Translations under genes and position numbers: made by a program
Assembly: GCA_902799875.1 (NCBI GenBank)
Contig: CADCCH010000005.1
Coordinates: 65,384-129,383 of the forward strand
Reading direction: 5' to 3'
DNA: 64,000 bases
DNA from: an uncultured Bacteroidales bacterium
GTDB lineage: Bacteria > Bacteroidota > Bacteroidia > Bacteroidales > Paludibacteraceae
The notes under the pieces: model-generated
Database searches by the model: none
The model's input: the letters and a program-made list of their open reading frames with translations, nothing else
Told to the model about the DNA's origin: nothing
Part shown: in pieces, positions 25,117 through 34,846 of the stretch
Position numbering within the stretch: the first letter of the stretch is position 1
How the letters are laid out: each line of letters starts with the position of its first letter

Positions 25117-25962
25117 ATGCCTATGAAAGAGCCGAAACGTATCCTATTTATCTCTCAAGAGATAAGCCCTTATTTGGCAGAAGAGAACCCGGTTCGTCTT
25201 TTGAATCGTCAGCTTCCGGAGTATTTCCAGGGACACGGTTTTGAGACGCGCACCTTCATGCCGAAGTTTGGTGAGATCAACGAGCGACGCAACCAGTTGC
25301 ACGAAGTGATTCGGCTCTCAGGAATGAACCTGATTATCGAAGAGTCGGATCATCCGCTGCTGATCAAAGTAGCATCTATCCAGTCTGCACGTATCCAGAT
25401 TTATTTCATTGACAACGATGACCTCTTCCATCGCCGCAAAGGAGTCGCAGATGAGAACGGCGTGGAGTATGCAGACAACGACGACCGTGTCATTTTCTAC
25501 GCGCGCGGTGTGATCGAGACCGTGAAGAAATTGCGTTGGACGCCGGATGTGATTGTTTGTTCCGGTTGGATGAGTGCGTTGGCTCCGCTGTATCTGAAGA
25601 AAGCCTTCAACGACGAGCCTTTCTTTGCGCACTCCAAAATCGTATTGTCTCTGGATGATCACGAATATACAAAACCTTTCCATTCCAAGTTCACGGAGAA
25701 ACTGCGTTTAGACGGTATCACCAACACCGATGTTCGCTCGATTGCCGGTTTCTCGGTGGGTTACGAAGAATTAATGCGTCTGGCAATCGATTTCTCAGAC
25801 GCTATTGTGTATGCGACACCGAAAGTGAACCAGCGTGTAGCCAACTATGCGGAGACGAAAGGTAAACCGATTTTGAGTTATGAAGAGACGGAAGATCTGA
25901 CTGCTGCATGTAAACGTCAGTGGGACTTCTATCATAGTTTGTTAGAGAAAGAGGATGAATAA
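25117..25962 (+). CDS. Glycogen/starch synthase catalytic-domain-like protein, short GT5 form
   Basis: A 281-residue protein corresponding to the N-terminal GT5 domain of glycogen synthase (ILFISQEISPYLAEENPVRL, GFETRTFMPKFGEINERRNQLHEVIRL, WTPDVIVCSGWMSALAPLYL). The C-terminal nucleotide-sugar-binding GT-B half of full synthases (about 200 residues) is absent. Such short GT5 proteins beside panC and a DUF4270 lipoprotein are a recurrent Bacteroidales arrangement (family knowledge), and their enzymatic activity is uncertain. An alternative start is ATG 25123. The stop overlaps the next start. Confidence 0.85.
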   Translation: MPMKEPKRILFISQEISPYLAEENPVRLLNRQLPEYFQGHGFETRTFMPKFGEINERRNQLHEVIRLSGMNLIIEESDHPLLIKVASIQSARIQIYFIDNDDLFHRRKGVADENGVEYADNDDRVIFYARGVIETVKKLRWTPDVIVCSGWMSALAPLYLKKAFNDEPFFAHSKIVLSLDDHEYTKPFHSKFTEKLRLDGITNTDVRSIAGFSVGYEELMRLAIDFSDAIVYATPKVNQRVANYAETKGKPILSYEETEDLTAACKRQWDFYHSLLEKEDE

Positions 25963-27394
25963 ACGCTTTGCGTTCATAGGGGTATTAGTTGTTTTAGTGT
26001 GCTGTTGGACGGCCTGTAAGAATGACGCTGCCGGTACAGGTAGCGGTATTCTGGATGACCGGGATAGCATTGTTGTTTTTGCCGATACTTTCGAATTGGC
26101 CTCCCGTATTGATACGAGCAGTGCCATTGTATCGCGTCCGGATTCAACCCTCCTCGGAGAGATCGAAACCAGTTATGGCACTATGCGTGCACAGGTACTG
26201 ACCCAACTGACCTGTCCGGAAGGATACGCTTACCCGAGCAATGCTGTGGTGGACTCTATCTCCCTTTTCTTCAATTATGTCAGTTGGACCGGTGACGGGA
26301 ATGCTCCGTTATCCATTAATGTGTATGAGTTGGACGGGCAGTCATTATCGTACGCCAAACAATATAAAACGGATATCGATATAGCTTCCTATTGTTCACG
26401 ATCCAAGAGTATCTTACGGCAACATCGCATCGTGGTGGCCTCCGAGAAGCGCGATTCGGTGCAGGATTCGGATGGCAATTATGTCCCGATGGTACGGATG
26501 ATGAGTGATTCGACTTCGGATTTCTTCCAGCGTTTTGCAGCTATCCGTTCTTTTACCAACCAGGAAGACTTTAACAAACAGTTCAAAGGACTCTTGATAG
26601 AGACAGATTTCGGTAGTTCTACGATCCTCAACGTACGCGACATCGCGTTGGGCGTATATTACACGTTCAAATATGACAAAGCAGGTAAAGATACGATAGT
26701 TCATGACTTGAAACTGTTCTATGCCAACTCGGAAGTCCGTACGGTGAACCGTATCGAGTTCTTAGATAAAGACCAACTGTTGTTGAACCTTAGTCAGGAC
26801 TCCGCACAGTATAATTATATCGTAGGTCCGGCAGGTATCTTCACCCGCATCTCGCTGCCTATCAAGAAGATGGAACAATCGATGCATGCACACTTGGTCG
26901 AATCTATCTTGGAAAACGGTGACACCTTACTCAAACGACCCTACGTCAATCTCGCAGAGTTACGCGTGGACGTAACGAATGTATTCACCGGCTCGAAATC
27001 GGAGATCACGCAGGATGATTGGCTGCAACCTGCCCCGTACCTGCTGCTGGTGAGAGATGCCTCTGCAGAGCGTGTTTTGGCTGGTAATGAAGTGCCGACT
27101 GACACCTGCGCTATCGTAGGAACATTGACCTCCGGCGTAGATGCAGACGGTAACACAATCTACTATTACAGCTATGATCTGGCTACCCTGCTGACCCAAG
27201 AGTTACGTCAAGAACAAGTGCCGGAGCAACTGAGTATGCGTCTCGTTCCCGTTGCCGTTCAAACGGCTACCACCACTTCTTCCACCACGGTCATCTCCTC
27301 GGTGAAGGAATCGCAGACTATCTCCGCAACAAAAATCCGCTCGGCGCAGAGCGCGAACGGACTTTCTCTCAAACTGGTTTATTCCGGTTTCTAA
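25955..27394 (+). CDS. DUF4270 lipoprotein
   Basis: A 479-residue lipoprotein: MNKRFAFIGVLVVLVCCWTAC is the signal with a C-terminal lipobox Cys. The body has the DUF4270 pattern (SRPDSTLLGEIETSYGTMRAQVLTQL, GLLIETDFGSSTIL) and a Ser/Thr-rich end, largely beta. Its function is unknown; the conserved coupling to the GT5 gene, here by an 8-nt overlap, suggests a shared envelope or surface-glycan role. It converges on clpX with a 3-bp gap. Confidence 0.82.
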   Translation: MNKRFAFIGVLVVLVCCWTACKNDAAGTGSGILDDRDSIVVFADTFELASRIDTSSAIVSRPDSTLLGEIETSYGTMRAQVLTQLTCPEGYAYPSNAVVDSISLFFNYVSWTGDGNAPLSINVYELDGQSLSYAKQYKTDIDIASYCSRSKSILRQHRIVVASEKRDSVQDSDGNYVPMVRMMSDSTSDFFQRFAAIRSFTNQEDFNKQFKGLLIETDFGSSTILNVRDIALGVYYTFKYDKAGKDTIVHDLKLFYANSEVRTVNRIEFLDKDQLLLNLSQDSAQYNYIVGPAGIFTRISLPIKKMEQSMHAHLVESILENGDTLLKRPYVNLAELRVDVTNVFTGSKSEITQDDWLQPAPYLLLVRDASAERVLAGNEVPTDTCAIVGTLTSGVDADGNTIYYYSYDLATLLTQELRQEQVPEQLSMRLVPVAVQTATTTSSTTVISSVKESQTISATKIRSAQSANGLSLKLVYSGF

Positions 27395-27397
27395 ATC

Positions 27398-28645
27398 TTA
27401 TACGGCATTACGCAACCGCACGTAATCGGCTTTCTCCAGTTTCTGTCGTGCATAATCCTTGGTGACGGTGAACACTTGCTGTTCTCCTAAATTCTTCTTA
27501 TTAGGCAGTTCGAACATCAGATCGGTCATCAACGTCTCCATCAGTCCGCGTAAGCCACGCGCTCCAAGTTGATACTCCAATGCTTTATCCACGATATAAT
27601 CGAGGGCGTTGTCATCAAAGAGCAACTTCACGTTATCCATCGCCATCAGTTTCTGATATTGCTTGGTCAACGCATTCTTGGGCTCCGTGAGGATGTTACG
27701 CAGTGCCACTTTATCCAGCGGGTGCATGTAAGTGAGCACCGGCAGACGACCGATAATCTCCGGAATAAGACCGTAGGACTTAAGATCCTGCGGTGCAATG
27801 TACTTCAGGATATTCTCCTTATCGATATGTTCAGATTCCTGCTGGGCATCAAAACCGATGACCTGCGTATGCAGACGCTGGGCGATCTTACGCTCGATAC
27901 CGTCAAAAGCGCCACCGCAGATAAAGAGGATGTTTTTCGTATCCACATGAATCAACTCCTGATCCGGATGCTTGCGACCACCCTGAGGCGGTACGTTCAC
28001 AACCGATCCTTCAAGCATCTTCAGCAGACTCTGCTGTACCCCTTCTCCACTCACATCACGAGTGATGGACATATTCTCGCTTTTACGTGCAATCTTGTCG
28101 ATTTCATCGATAAAAACGATGCCTCGTTGTGCCTTCGTCACATCGTAATTGGCGTCCTGCAACAGACGCACAAGAAGCGTCTCTACATCTTCGCCGACGT
28201 AACCGGCTTGTGTCAAGGAAGTGGCATCTCCGATCGCAAAAGGTACCTTAAGCATCTTAGCGATCGTACGTGCCAGAAGCGTCTTACCTGTTCCGGTCGA
28301 ACCCACCAGCAGGATATTGGACTTCTCTATCTCCACGTCATCGTTAGTGAGCTCCTGGAGCACACGCTTGTAATGGTTATACACAGCGACCGAGAGGAAG
28401 CGTTTTGCTTCCTCCTGGCCGATGACGTATTGATCGAGAAAATCATTGATTTTCTGCGGCGTCGGCAGGTTCTCTACCGTGAGCTCCTCACTGTTGAGCG
28501 TTCGTGCTTTGGGACGTGACATAAGTATCTTATGTCCCTGTTCGATACACTCGCTACAGATCAGCACTCCGGTCTCCTCCGCAGAGAACATCTCCGGCAT
28601 TGACCGTCCGCAGAAACTACATGTGTCGCTTCGTCTTCTACTCAT
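27398..28645 (-). CDS. clpX: ClpX, ATPase subunit of the ClpXP protease
   Basis: A 415-residue AAA+ unfoldase feeding substrates to ClpP. The N-terminal C4 zinc finger (CSFCGRSM, then CSECIEQ) recognises adaptors; Walker A is [11 protein letters not shown], Walker B FIDEIDK, and the pore loop GYVGEDVET is intact. C-terminal sensor-2 [10 protein letters not shown]. It follows secDF with a one-base overlap, so both probably come from the promoter at about 31.8 kb. No clpP is in the window. Confidence 0.96.
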   Translation of the reverse strand: MSRRRSDTCSFCGRSMPEMFSAEETGVLICSECIEQGHKILMSRPKARTLNSEELTVENLPTPQKINDFLDQYVIGQEEAKRFLSVAVYNHYKRVLQELTNDDVEIEKSNILLVGSTGTGKTLLARTIAKMLKVPFAIGDATSLTQAGYVGEDVETLLVRLLQDANYDVTKAQRGIVFIDEIDKIARKSENMSITRDVSGEGVQQSLLKMLEGSVVNVPPQGGRKHPDQELIHVDTKNILFICGGAFDGIERKIAQRLHTQVIGFDAQQESEHIDKENILKYIAPQDLKSYGLIPEIIGRLPVLTYMHPLDKVALRNILTEPKNALTKQYQKLMAMDNVKLLFDDNALDYIVDKALEYQLGARGLRGLMETLMTDLMFELPNKKNLGEQQVFTVTKDYARQKLEKADYVRLRNAV

Positions 28646-31600
28646 TATTTTTTAGCCTCTGCTTTCTTAGCAGCACGCTTAGCCTGTGCCAACTGGATGT
28701 CGTAAGCAATCGGCGAAGCGATGAACACAGACGAATAGGTACCTACAATCACACCAACCAAAAGTGCGAATACGAAGCCCTGGATGGTCTCGCCACCGAA
28801 GATAAAGATAGCGAGGAGGACAACGAATGTACTCATAGAGGTCGAGAAGGTACGGCTGAGCGTGTTGTTCAATGCGTCGTTGATGTTCACGCTCTTCTCA
28901 CGCTTCGGATAGAGGCCGTTGTACTCACGTACACGGTCGAAGATGACCACGGTATCGTTGATCGAGTAACCGATAACGGTCAGGATAGCCGCGATGAACG
29001 CCTGGTCAATCTCCATGGAGAAAGGCATGATCTTCCAAAGGATCGCATACAGACCGAGCACGATAACGGTATCGTGTGCAAGAGCTGTCAGGGCGCCTAC
29101 CGAGTATGCGAAGTTACGGAACCGCAAGAGGATATAGAGGAAGATCACAATGAGCGCAGCAAGGACAGCCCATACAGCGCTGGTAGTGATATCATCGGCG
29201 ATAGCCGGACCTACTTTCTGGCTCTGCATGATACCTACTGCCGCGTTGGACTCGGTCGAACGGAAATCGTCAAAGGTGATATTGTCGCCCAGGAACGGCT
29301 TGCATCCCTCGTAGAGCAGAGCCTCGATAGCCTCGTCAGCCTCAGCGGTCTCCTCGTGGATACGATAGTTGGTAGAGATACGAACCTGGTTAGCGTCGTT
29401 ACCATAGGTAATCACATTGAGCGAGAAGAGCTCGCCGTCCTCCAGGGTAGCCGAGAAAGTCTTATCGAGGCTCTCGCGTACGTCCTGGGTGTTGATATTC
29501 CGGTCGAAACGAACGACATAGTTACGTCCTCCAGAGAAGTCGATACCGAGGTTCAGTTTACCGAAGATATGCGGTTCGAGACCGAGGATAGCGAAGATGA
29601 CGAGCGCGCCGGAGAGGCAGTAAGCCCATTTGCGTGCATTGACGAAATCGAAATGTACGTTCTGGAGGAAGTTCTTCATCAGTTTGGTGGTGAAGGACAA
29701 TTCCTTGGCATTGTCCTTGGCGGCATAATCCTCGAGCAACAGACGTGTGATGAACACAGCGGTGAGGAACGAGGAGATAATACCAATCATATAGGTAACG
29801 GCGAAGCCCTTGATAGGACCGGAACCGAAGATAGCCAGGATGGCACCGGTGAGGAAGGATGTTACGTTCGCATCAATAATTGCGGTGATAGCACCCTTGA
29901 AACCGTCTTCAATCGCTTTACGCATACCCTTGCCGGCCTTGAGTTCCTCTCGGATACGCTCGTAGATGAGCACGTTGGCATCCACAGCGGTACCCATTGT
30001 CAGCACGATACCGGCGATACCCGGAAGGGTCAGTACAGCGCTGAACGAAGAGAGAATACCTACCAACAGGAAGACGTTGCAAACAAGAGCAGCATCGGCG
30101 ATCAGACCCGGAATCCAACCATAGTAGAAGATCATGTAGATCAGGATGAGGATGAAACCGAGTGCGAAAGACCACAGACCAGACTGGATAGCCTCACGAC
30201 CCAGAGACGGACCAACCACACTCTCCTCGATGATACGAGCCGGAGCCGGCATCTTACCGGACTTCAGAGTGTTCGCCAAGTCTTTTGCCTCTTCTACGGT
30301 GAAGTTACCGGTGATCTGGCTGTTACCACCTGCGATCTCCGTCTGTACCGTCGGGAACGAATAAACATATCCATCAAGCACGATAGCTACCGATTTACCA
30401 ATGTTATCCTTTGTCAGACGCTGCCAGGTCTTTGCACCCTCTGCATTCATCGACATCGATACATTCGCATAGGCACTGAGTTGCGAGAAGTCTGCACGTG
30501 CGTCGGTGATCACGTCACCCTCGAGGGATGCACGACCGTCACGTTGTGCCTTCAGCGCAACGAGCTGATAGTAAGCATTTGCCTCGTCAATGGCCTTCAC
30601 CGTCCAGTAGAAACGTGCATCACGCGGCAGAACGGCCTTTGCAATCTGCGAGTTCAACATCGCGTTAACCTTAGCGGTATCCGTATAATGAACAGTACCT
30701 ACCACCGGACCGCGATAAGCCTGACCGGCTTGGTTGATAGACGGGTTGAGGATTGCGAAGAGCGGGTTGCTCTTTTTGTACTCAGCGATCTGAGCAGCCT
30801 GGTCTGCCTCAGCAACCGTGCTGTCACCAAGCAACTCTGCTAACTCATCAGCTTCTGCTTTCGGAGCTTCTTCTGCTTTTACTTCCTCGGCTTTTGCCTC
30901 TTCAGCAGCCTCCGGAGCGCTTGCAGCAAACTCACGGTTGATCTGCGCCAACATCGGCAGCAACTCAGAAGCCTCATAGGTCTCCCAGAACTCCAGATTA
31001 GCCGAACCTTGGAGCAGTTTACGAACACGCTCCGGCTCTTTGATACCCGGCAACTCAATCAGGATACGACCCGGTTGAGCCAGTTTCTGGATATTCGGTT
31101 GAACCACACCGAAACGGTCGATACGCGTACGGAGCACATTGAACGAGTTCTGAATGGCACCGTCCACTTCCTCACGGATCACTTTCTCTACCTCGTCATT
31201 AGTGGAGGTAAGGGTTACTTTGTCTTTGAGTTCGAAAGTCGAGAAGATAGAAGCCAATTGTCCTTCCGGCTCAATCTCTTTGAACGACTCAATGAAGAGC
31301 GTTACAAAATCTGCACCGCTCGATTTTTGTTTTTGTTTCGCGAGCGCCAAAGCCTCTTTGTAGTTCGGAGTCTCGTTGTGTCCGCTCAGTGCATCCAAGA
31401 TGTCCGGAACACTAACCTCCATGGTTACGTTCATACCACCCTTGAGGTCCAGACCAAGATTGATCTCTTTCTCACGGCACTCCTTGAGCGTGTAACCAAA
31501 CCAAACTTTCTTAGCCGCAATAGAGTCCAGATAGAGGTACTCTTTTGCATCATCGCCTGCCGCATACTCCTTGGCTTTCTTGTCATAATGACTGGTTACC

Positions 31601-31677
31601 AGAGAGAACGACAGATAGAAGGCGCATACCAACGCGAGGCACACCGCCAAAATTCTAACAAGTCCTTTGTTTTGCAT
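28645..31677 (-). CDS. secDF: SecDF fused protein-export subunit
   Basis: A 1010-residue RND-type membrane protein that uses the ion gradient to pull proteins through SecYEG. SecD is the N-terminal half ([34 protein letters not shown]), SecF the C-terminal half ([15 protein letters not shown]), with twelve membrane helices. The SecD-SecF fusion is typical of Bacteroidota. The periplasmic P1 domain contains a Lys/Glu/Ala-rich low-complexity insert ([18 protein letters not shown]). It has a long leader of about 90 nt with a hairpin. Confidence 0.96.
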   Translation of the reverse strand: MQNKGLVRILAVCLALVCAFYLSFSLVTSHYDKKAKEYAAGDDAKEYLYLDSIAAKKVWFGYTLKECREKEINLGLDLKGGMNVTMEVSVPDILDALSGHNETPNYKEALALAKQKQKSSGADFVTLFIESFKEIEPEGQLASIFSTFELKDKVTLTSTNDEVEKVIREEVDGAIQNSFNVLRTRIDRFGVVQPNIQKLAQPGRILIELPGIKEPERVRKLLQGSANLEFWETYEASELLPMLAQINREFAASAPEAAEEAKAEEVKAEEAPKAEADELAELLGDSTVAEADQAAQIAEYKKSNPLFAILNPSINQAGQAYRGPVVGTVHYTDTAKVNAMLNSQIAKAVLPRDARFYWTVKAIDEANAYYQLVALKAQRDGRASLEGDVITDARADFSQLSAYANVSMSMNAEGAKTWQRLTKDNIGKSVAIVLDGYVYSFPTVQTEIAGGNSQITGNFTVEEAKDLANTLKSGKMPAPARIIEESVVGPSLGREAIQSGLWSFALGFILILIYMIFYYGWIPGLIADAALVCNVFLLVGILSSFSAVLTLPGIAGIVLTMGTAVDANVLIYERIREELKAGKGMRKAIEDGFKGAITAIIDANVTSFLTGAILAIFGSGPIKGFAVTYMIGIISSFLTAVFITRLLLEDYAAKDNAKELSFTTKLMKNFLQNVHFDFVNARKWAYCLSGALVIFAILGLEPHIFGKLNLGIDFSGGRNYVVRFDRNINTQDVRESLDKTFSATLEDGELFSLNVITYGNDANQVRISTNYRIHEETAEADEAIEALLYEGCKPFLGDNITFDDFRSTESNAAVGIMQSQKVGPAIADDITTSAVWAVLAALIVIFLYILLRFRNFAYSVGALTALAHDTVIVLGLYAILWKIMPFSMEIDQAFIAAILTVIGYSINDTVVIFDRVREYNGLYPKREKSVNINDALNNTLSRTFSTSMSTFVVLLAIFIFGGETIQGFVFALLVGVIVGTYSSVFIASPIAYDIQLAQAKRAAKKAEAKK

Positions 31678-31723
31678 AATTGTTTTTTGTATTTAATTTT
31701 TTATATATATGCATTATTTTTTC

Positions 31724-31757
31724 GTGTACGCGCAGCGTGCATACCTGCGCATGACAC
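31724..31757 (-). promoter_or_regulatory. Hairpin in the secDF leader
   Basis: GCGCAG (31730-31735) pairs with CTGCGC (31745-31750), extended after a small internal loop by GTGT (31724-31727) with ACAC (31754-31757). It lies 47-80 nt upstream of the start codon in an otherwise AT-rich leader. Confidence 0.5.
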
Positions 31758-31769
31758 ACAAAAAGTGCG

Positions 31770-31800
31770 CAAAATTACAAAAAAAAAATGAAATGCGCAA
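31770..31800 (-). promoter_or_regulatory. Promoter of secDF-clpX
   Basis: Minus strand TTG (31798-31800), 20 nt, TAATTTTG (31770-31777). The start codon lies 92 nt downstream, the longest leader among the promoters located here. Confidence 0.8.
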
Positions 31801-31817
31801 GAAAAAAATAGAAAAAC

Positions 31818-31848
31818 TTGCGTATTTGCAAATTTTGTAGTACTTTTG
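31818..31848 (+). promoter_or_regulatory. Promoter of the four-helix membrane protein gene
   Basis: TTG (31818-31820), 20 nt, TACTTTTG (31841-31848). An in-frame TTG start at 31846 is part of this box, so ATG 31870 is the real start. Confidence 0.78.
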
Positions 31849-31869
31849 CAGCTGTTTTTGATAATAATT

Positions 31870-32400
31870 ATGAGTGAAGTAGTAGATCATAGTGCATTAT
31901 ATGCCATGTATCGCCGTTGGATATACATGGTGATTGCTATCGCCGCATCGGCATTGTTATTCCAACGACCGGTATTTGATTTTCAAGAAGACAAGGGTAT
32001 CATTTATATCCGCAGTTTCTCGATGGACCAGCATACTTTTTATGTCACCCAAACGGATCTGAAAACCGGTCAGCAAGAGATTACGGAAACTATGTCGGTT
32101 AATATGCTGTATATATGCAACAAATTAATGTTATGGAGTTGTATTGTTTGTCTACTTTGGTTCTTCAGCAGACGAGGACGCATGTGGATTGCACTGATTA
32201 CCGCTCTTATCGCCGGAGCCTATTATGTGCTAATGGCGTATTACGCAGTAAAGATGTCCGACATGCATTACGTCACCCTTTATCCGCATCTGATATCTGC
32301 ACTACCGGCAGTAGTGATAGAGATGATGATTCTCTTAAGGCACAATCTTATACACGCGGGAATAGATGAAGACGAGCGCGCGATGGAAGCGCTGGAATAA
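31870..32400 (+). CDS. Four-helix membrane protein, possibly DUF4293-like
   Basis: A 176-residue integral membrane protein with hydrophobic spans at about residues 15-35, 75-95, 102-125 and 132-150, and a short acidic C-terminus (DEDERAMEALE). Length, topology and an extracytoplasmic loop after the first helix resemble the DUF4293 family of Bacteroidota, but I do not see a diagnostic motif, so the assignment is tentative. Monocistronic, between its own promoter and a bidirectional terminator. Confidence 0.6.
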   Translation: MSEVVDHSALYAMYRRWIYMVIAIAASALLFQRPVFDFQEDKGIIYIRSFSMDQHTFYVTQTDLKTGQQEITETMSVNMLYICNKLMLWSCIVCLLWFFSRRGRMWIALITALIAGAYYVLMAYYAVKMSDMHYVTLYPHLISALPAVVIEMMILLRHNLIHAGIDEDERAMEALE

Positions 32401-32410
32401 TCAAACAGAA

Positions 32411-32447
32411 AAAAAACAGGCACCCGAAAGGATGCCTGATTTTTTTT
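32411..32447. terminator. Bidirectional terminator
   Basis: CAGGCA (32417-32422) pairs with TGCCTG (32433-32438), continued by CC-GAAA-GG after one mismatch. An A run precedes and a T run follows, so it can stop the membrane-protein gene and pckA. Confidence 0.88.
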
Positions 32448-32462
32448 CTAATCACTAATCGA

Positions 32463-34067
32463 TTAGAGTTGCGGACCTGCAGCAACGAGTGCTTTACCTG
32501 CTTCGTTCGACGTATATTTGTCGAAGTTCTTGATGAAGCGAGCAGCGAGGTCTTTTGCTTTCTCTTCCCACTGAGCAGCGTCAGCGTAGGTGTCACGCGG
32601 ATCCAAGATAGCAGGATCAACGCCCGGCAGAGCGGTCGGAACCTCGAAGTTGAAGTACGGGATCTTCTTCGTCGGAGCGCTCAGAATGTCACCACCGAGG
32701 ATAGCATCGATGATACCACGGGTGTCGCGGATCGAGATACGCTTGCCGGTACCGTTCCAACCGGTGTTAACGAGGTATGCCTTCGCACCGCTCTTCTCCA
32801 TTTTCTTAACGAGCTCCTCAGCATATTTGGTCGGGTGTAACTCCAAGAATGCCTGACCGAAGCAAGCGGAGAAGGTCGGAGTCGGTTCGGTGATACCGCG
32901 CTCGGTACCTGCCAACTTAGCGGTGAAACCGCTGAGGAAGTAGTACTTGGTCTGCTCCGGAGTCAGGATCGATACAGGAGGCAAAACGCCGAAGGCATCA
33001 GCACTCAGGAAGATGACGTTCTTAGCAGCCGGACCTGCACTGATCGGGCGAACGATCTTCTCGATATGGTTGATCGGATAGCTTACGCGGGTGTTCTCGG
33101 TTACGCTCTTGTCAGCGAAATCGATCTTGCCGTTCTCGTCCACAGTTACGTTCTCGAGGAGGGCATTACGACGGATAGCTGCGTAGATGTCCGGCTCACT
33201 CTCTTTGTCGAGGTTGATGACTTTTGCGTAGCAACCGCCCTCGAAGTTGAACACACCCTGGTCGTCCCATCCGTGCTCGTCGTCACCGATGAGCAGACGC
33301 TTCGGATCGGTGGACAGAGTGGTCTTACCGGTACCTGAGAGACCGAAGAAGATAGCGGTGTTCTTACCCTCCATATCGGTATTTGCGGAGCAGTGCATGG
33401 AAGCGATGCCCTTCAACGGCAGGTAGTAGTTCATCATAGAGAACATACCTTTCTTCATCTCGCCGCCGTACCATGTGTTGAGGATAACCTGCTCACGGCT
33501 GGTGGTGTTGAAGGCAACACAAGTCTCGGAGTTGAGACCGAGCTCTTTGTAGTTCTCAACTTTTGCGAGCGATGCATTGTAGATCACGAAGTCCGGCTCG
33601 AAGTTAGCCAACTCCTCTTCACTCGGCTGGATGAACATATTCTTTACGAAGTGAGCCTGCCATGCTACCTCCACGATGAAACGAACAGCCATGCGGGTGT
33701 CTTTGTTTGCACCGCAGAAAGCGTCTACTACGTACAGGTTCTTGCCGCTCAACTCCTTGATAGCGAGCTCTTTAACCTTAGCCCAAACGTCCTCAGACAT
33801 CGGGTGGTTGTCGTTCTTGTAACCCTCGGTGGTCCACCAAACGGTGTCCTTCGAGTTAGCGTCCATCACGATGTATTTGTCTTTCGGCGAACGGCCGGTG
33901 TAGATACCGGTCATAACGTTCACTGCGTTCAGCTCGGTGTTCTGACCTTTTGCATAACCGGTCAACTCCGGCTTGGTCTCCTCCGCGAACAGATACTCGT
34001 AAGAAGGATTGTGTGCGATAACGGTCGCACCCTTGATACCATACTTGGTAAGATCTAATTCTTTCAT
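32463..34067 (-). CDS. pckA: Phosphoenolpyruvate carboxykinase (ATP)
   Basis: Interconverts oxaloacetate and PEP; in fermenting Bacteroidales it commonly runs toward oxaloacetate during succinate/propionate formation. The 534-residue protein has [12 protein letters not shown], the kinase-1a P-loop [11 protein letters not shown], the metal site LIGDDEHGW and [12 protein letters not shown]. It is a single gene with its own promoter and the bidirectional terminator. Confidence 0.97.
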   Translation of the reverse strand: MKELDLTKYGIKGATVIAHNPSYEYLFAEETKPELTGYAKGQNTELNAVNVMTGIYTGRSPKDKYIVMDANSKDTVWWTTEGYKNDNHPMSEDVWAKVKELAIKELSGKNLYVVDAFCGANKDTRMAVRFIVEVAWQAHFVKNMFIQPSEEELANFEPDFVIYNASLAKVENYKELGLNSETCVAFNTTSREQVILNTWYGGEMKKGMFSMMNYYLPLKGIASMHCSANTDMEGKNTAIFFGLSGTGKTTLSTDPKRLLIGDDEHGWDDQGVFNFEGGCYAKVINLDKESEPDIYAAIRRNALLENVTVDENGKIDFADKSVTENTRVSYPINHIEKIVRPISAGPAAKNVIFLSADAFGVLPPVSILTPEQTKYYFLSGFTAKLAGTERGITEPTPTFSACFGQAFLELHPTKYAEELVKKMEKSGAKAYLVNTGWNGTGKRISIRDTRGIIDAILGGDILSAPTKKIPYFNFEVPTALPGVDPAILDPRDTYADAAQWEEKAKDLAARFIKNFDKYTSNEAGKALVAAGPQL

Positions 34068-34115
34068 TGTAGTATATATTTTTTGATTTTTAATAATTCG
34101 TTAATAAACCGGCTA

Positions 34116-34147
34116 CAAAATTACTACATTTTTTGCAATTATGCAAA
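34116..34147 (-). promoter_or_regulatory. Promoter of pckA
   Basis: Minus strand TTTG (34144-34147), 20 nt, TAATTTTG (34116-34123), 48 nt from the start codon. Confidence 0.82.
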
Positions 34148-34160
34148 TGTTAAACGTTTT

Positions 34161-34181
34161 TTTTAAGAATTTTTCTTAAAA
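34161..34181. repeat. Inverted repeat midway between divergent promoters
   Basis: TTTTAAGAA and TTCTTAAAA flank a three-base spacer. Its centre at 34171 lies midway between the -33 boxes of pckA and tsaC, the expected place for a shared operator. Confidence 0.6.
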
Positions 34182-34193
34182 TTGTAAAATTTG

Positions 34194-34225
34194 TTTGCCA
34201 AATTCAATATTTTGTTGTACCTTTG
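34194..34225 (+). promoter_or_regulatory. Promoter of tsaC-sugar transferase-xseB
   Basis: TTTG (34194-34197), 20 nt, TACCTTTG (34218-34225). Only 9 nt separate the -7 box from ATG 34235, so the transcript probably has almost no leader. Confidence 0.8.
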
Positions 34226-34234
34226 CAGTCCGAA

Positions 34235-34846
34235 ATGAATTACGAACGGTACGATAAGGAGGATTTGCAGGAAGCGTTGCGGGTACTGCGCAACGGTGGT
34301 ATTATCGTCTATCCCACCGACACGGTGTGGGGGATCGGTTGTGATGCCACGAATGCCGAAGCAGTAGCTAAGATATATGCACTCAAACAGCGAGAGGATA
34401 GCAAATCAATGTTGGTTTTGCTGGACAGTCCGGCAAAACTCAACTACTACCTTTCTGATATCCCCGAGGCAGCATGGACGCTTCTCGAAGCTTCTGATTA
34501 TTCAGAAAACTCCGATTATTCTGATAAAAAGCCCCTGACCATCATCTACCCCAACGCTCGGAACCTGGCGCCGAACCTCATTGCCGAAGACGATTCTATC
34601 GGCATCCGCATAACGAATGAACCATTCAGTAAGGCTCTATGCGAACAATTGCGACATCCGATTGTATCTACATCAGCCAACATCAGTGGTCATCCCACAG
34701 CGCATTTCTTCCATGAGATAGAACAAGAGATAGTAGACGGGGCCGATTATGTCTGCCGTTTCCGGCGCGAGGATGACTGTCCGCACGAGCCCAGTAGTAT
34801 TATTAAGATTCATGCCGACGGCACCTTCCAAATCATTCGCTCATGA
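34235..34846 (+). CDS. tsaC: L-threonylcarbamoyladenylate synthase (Sua5/YrdC/TsaC)
   Basis: Makes the threonylcarbamoyl-AMP used for t6A37 in ANN-decoding tRNAs. The 203-residue single YrdC domain begins with LRNGGIIVYPTDTVWGIGCD, then KQREDSKSMLVLL and IVSTSANISGHPTA. An upstream in-frame TTG belongs to the promoter, so ATG 34235 is used. The stop overlaps the next start as ATGA. Confidence 0.93.
   Translation: MNYERYDKEDLQEALRVLRNGGIIVYPTDTVWGIGCDATNAEAVAKIYALKQREDSKSMLVLLDSPAKLNYYLSDIPEAAWTLLEASDYSENSDYSDKKPLTIIYPNARNLAPNLIAEDDSIGIRITNEPFSKALCEQLRHPIVSTSANISGHPTAHFFHEIEQEIVDGADYVCRFRREDDCPHEPSSIIKIHADGTFQIIRS

Noticed and set aside
27569..28519. A 316-codon plus-strand frame opposite clpX
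   Set aside because: Antisense shadow of a highly conserved gene.
28600..30843. A 747-codon open frame on the plus strand opposite secDF
   Set aside because: It lies wholly antisense to the clear SecDF fusion. Its product is an Arg/Glu/Asp-rich sequence without motifs, as expected from codon bias of the other strand.
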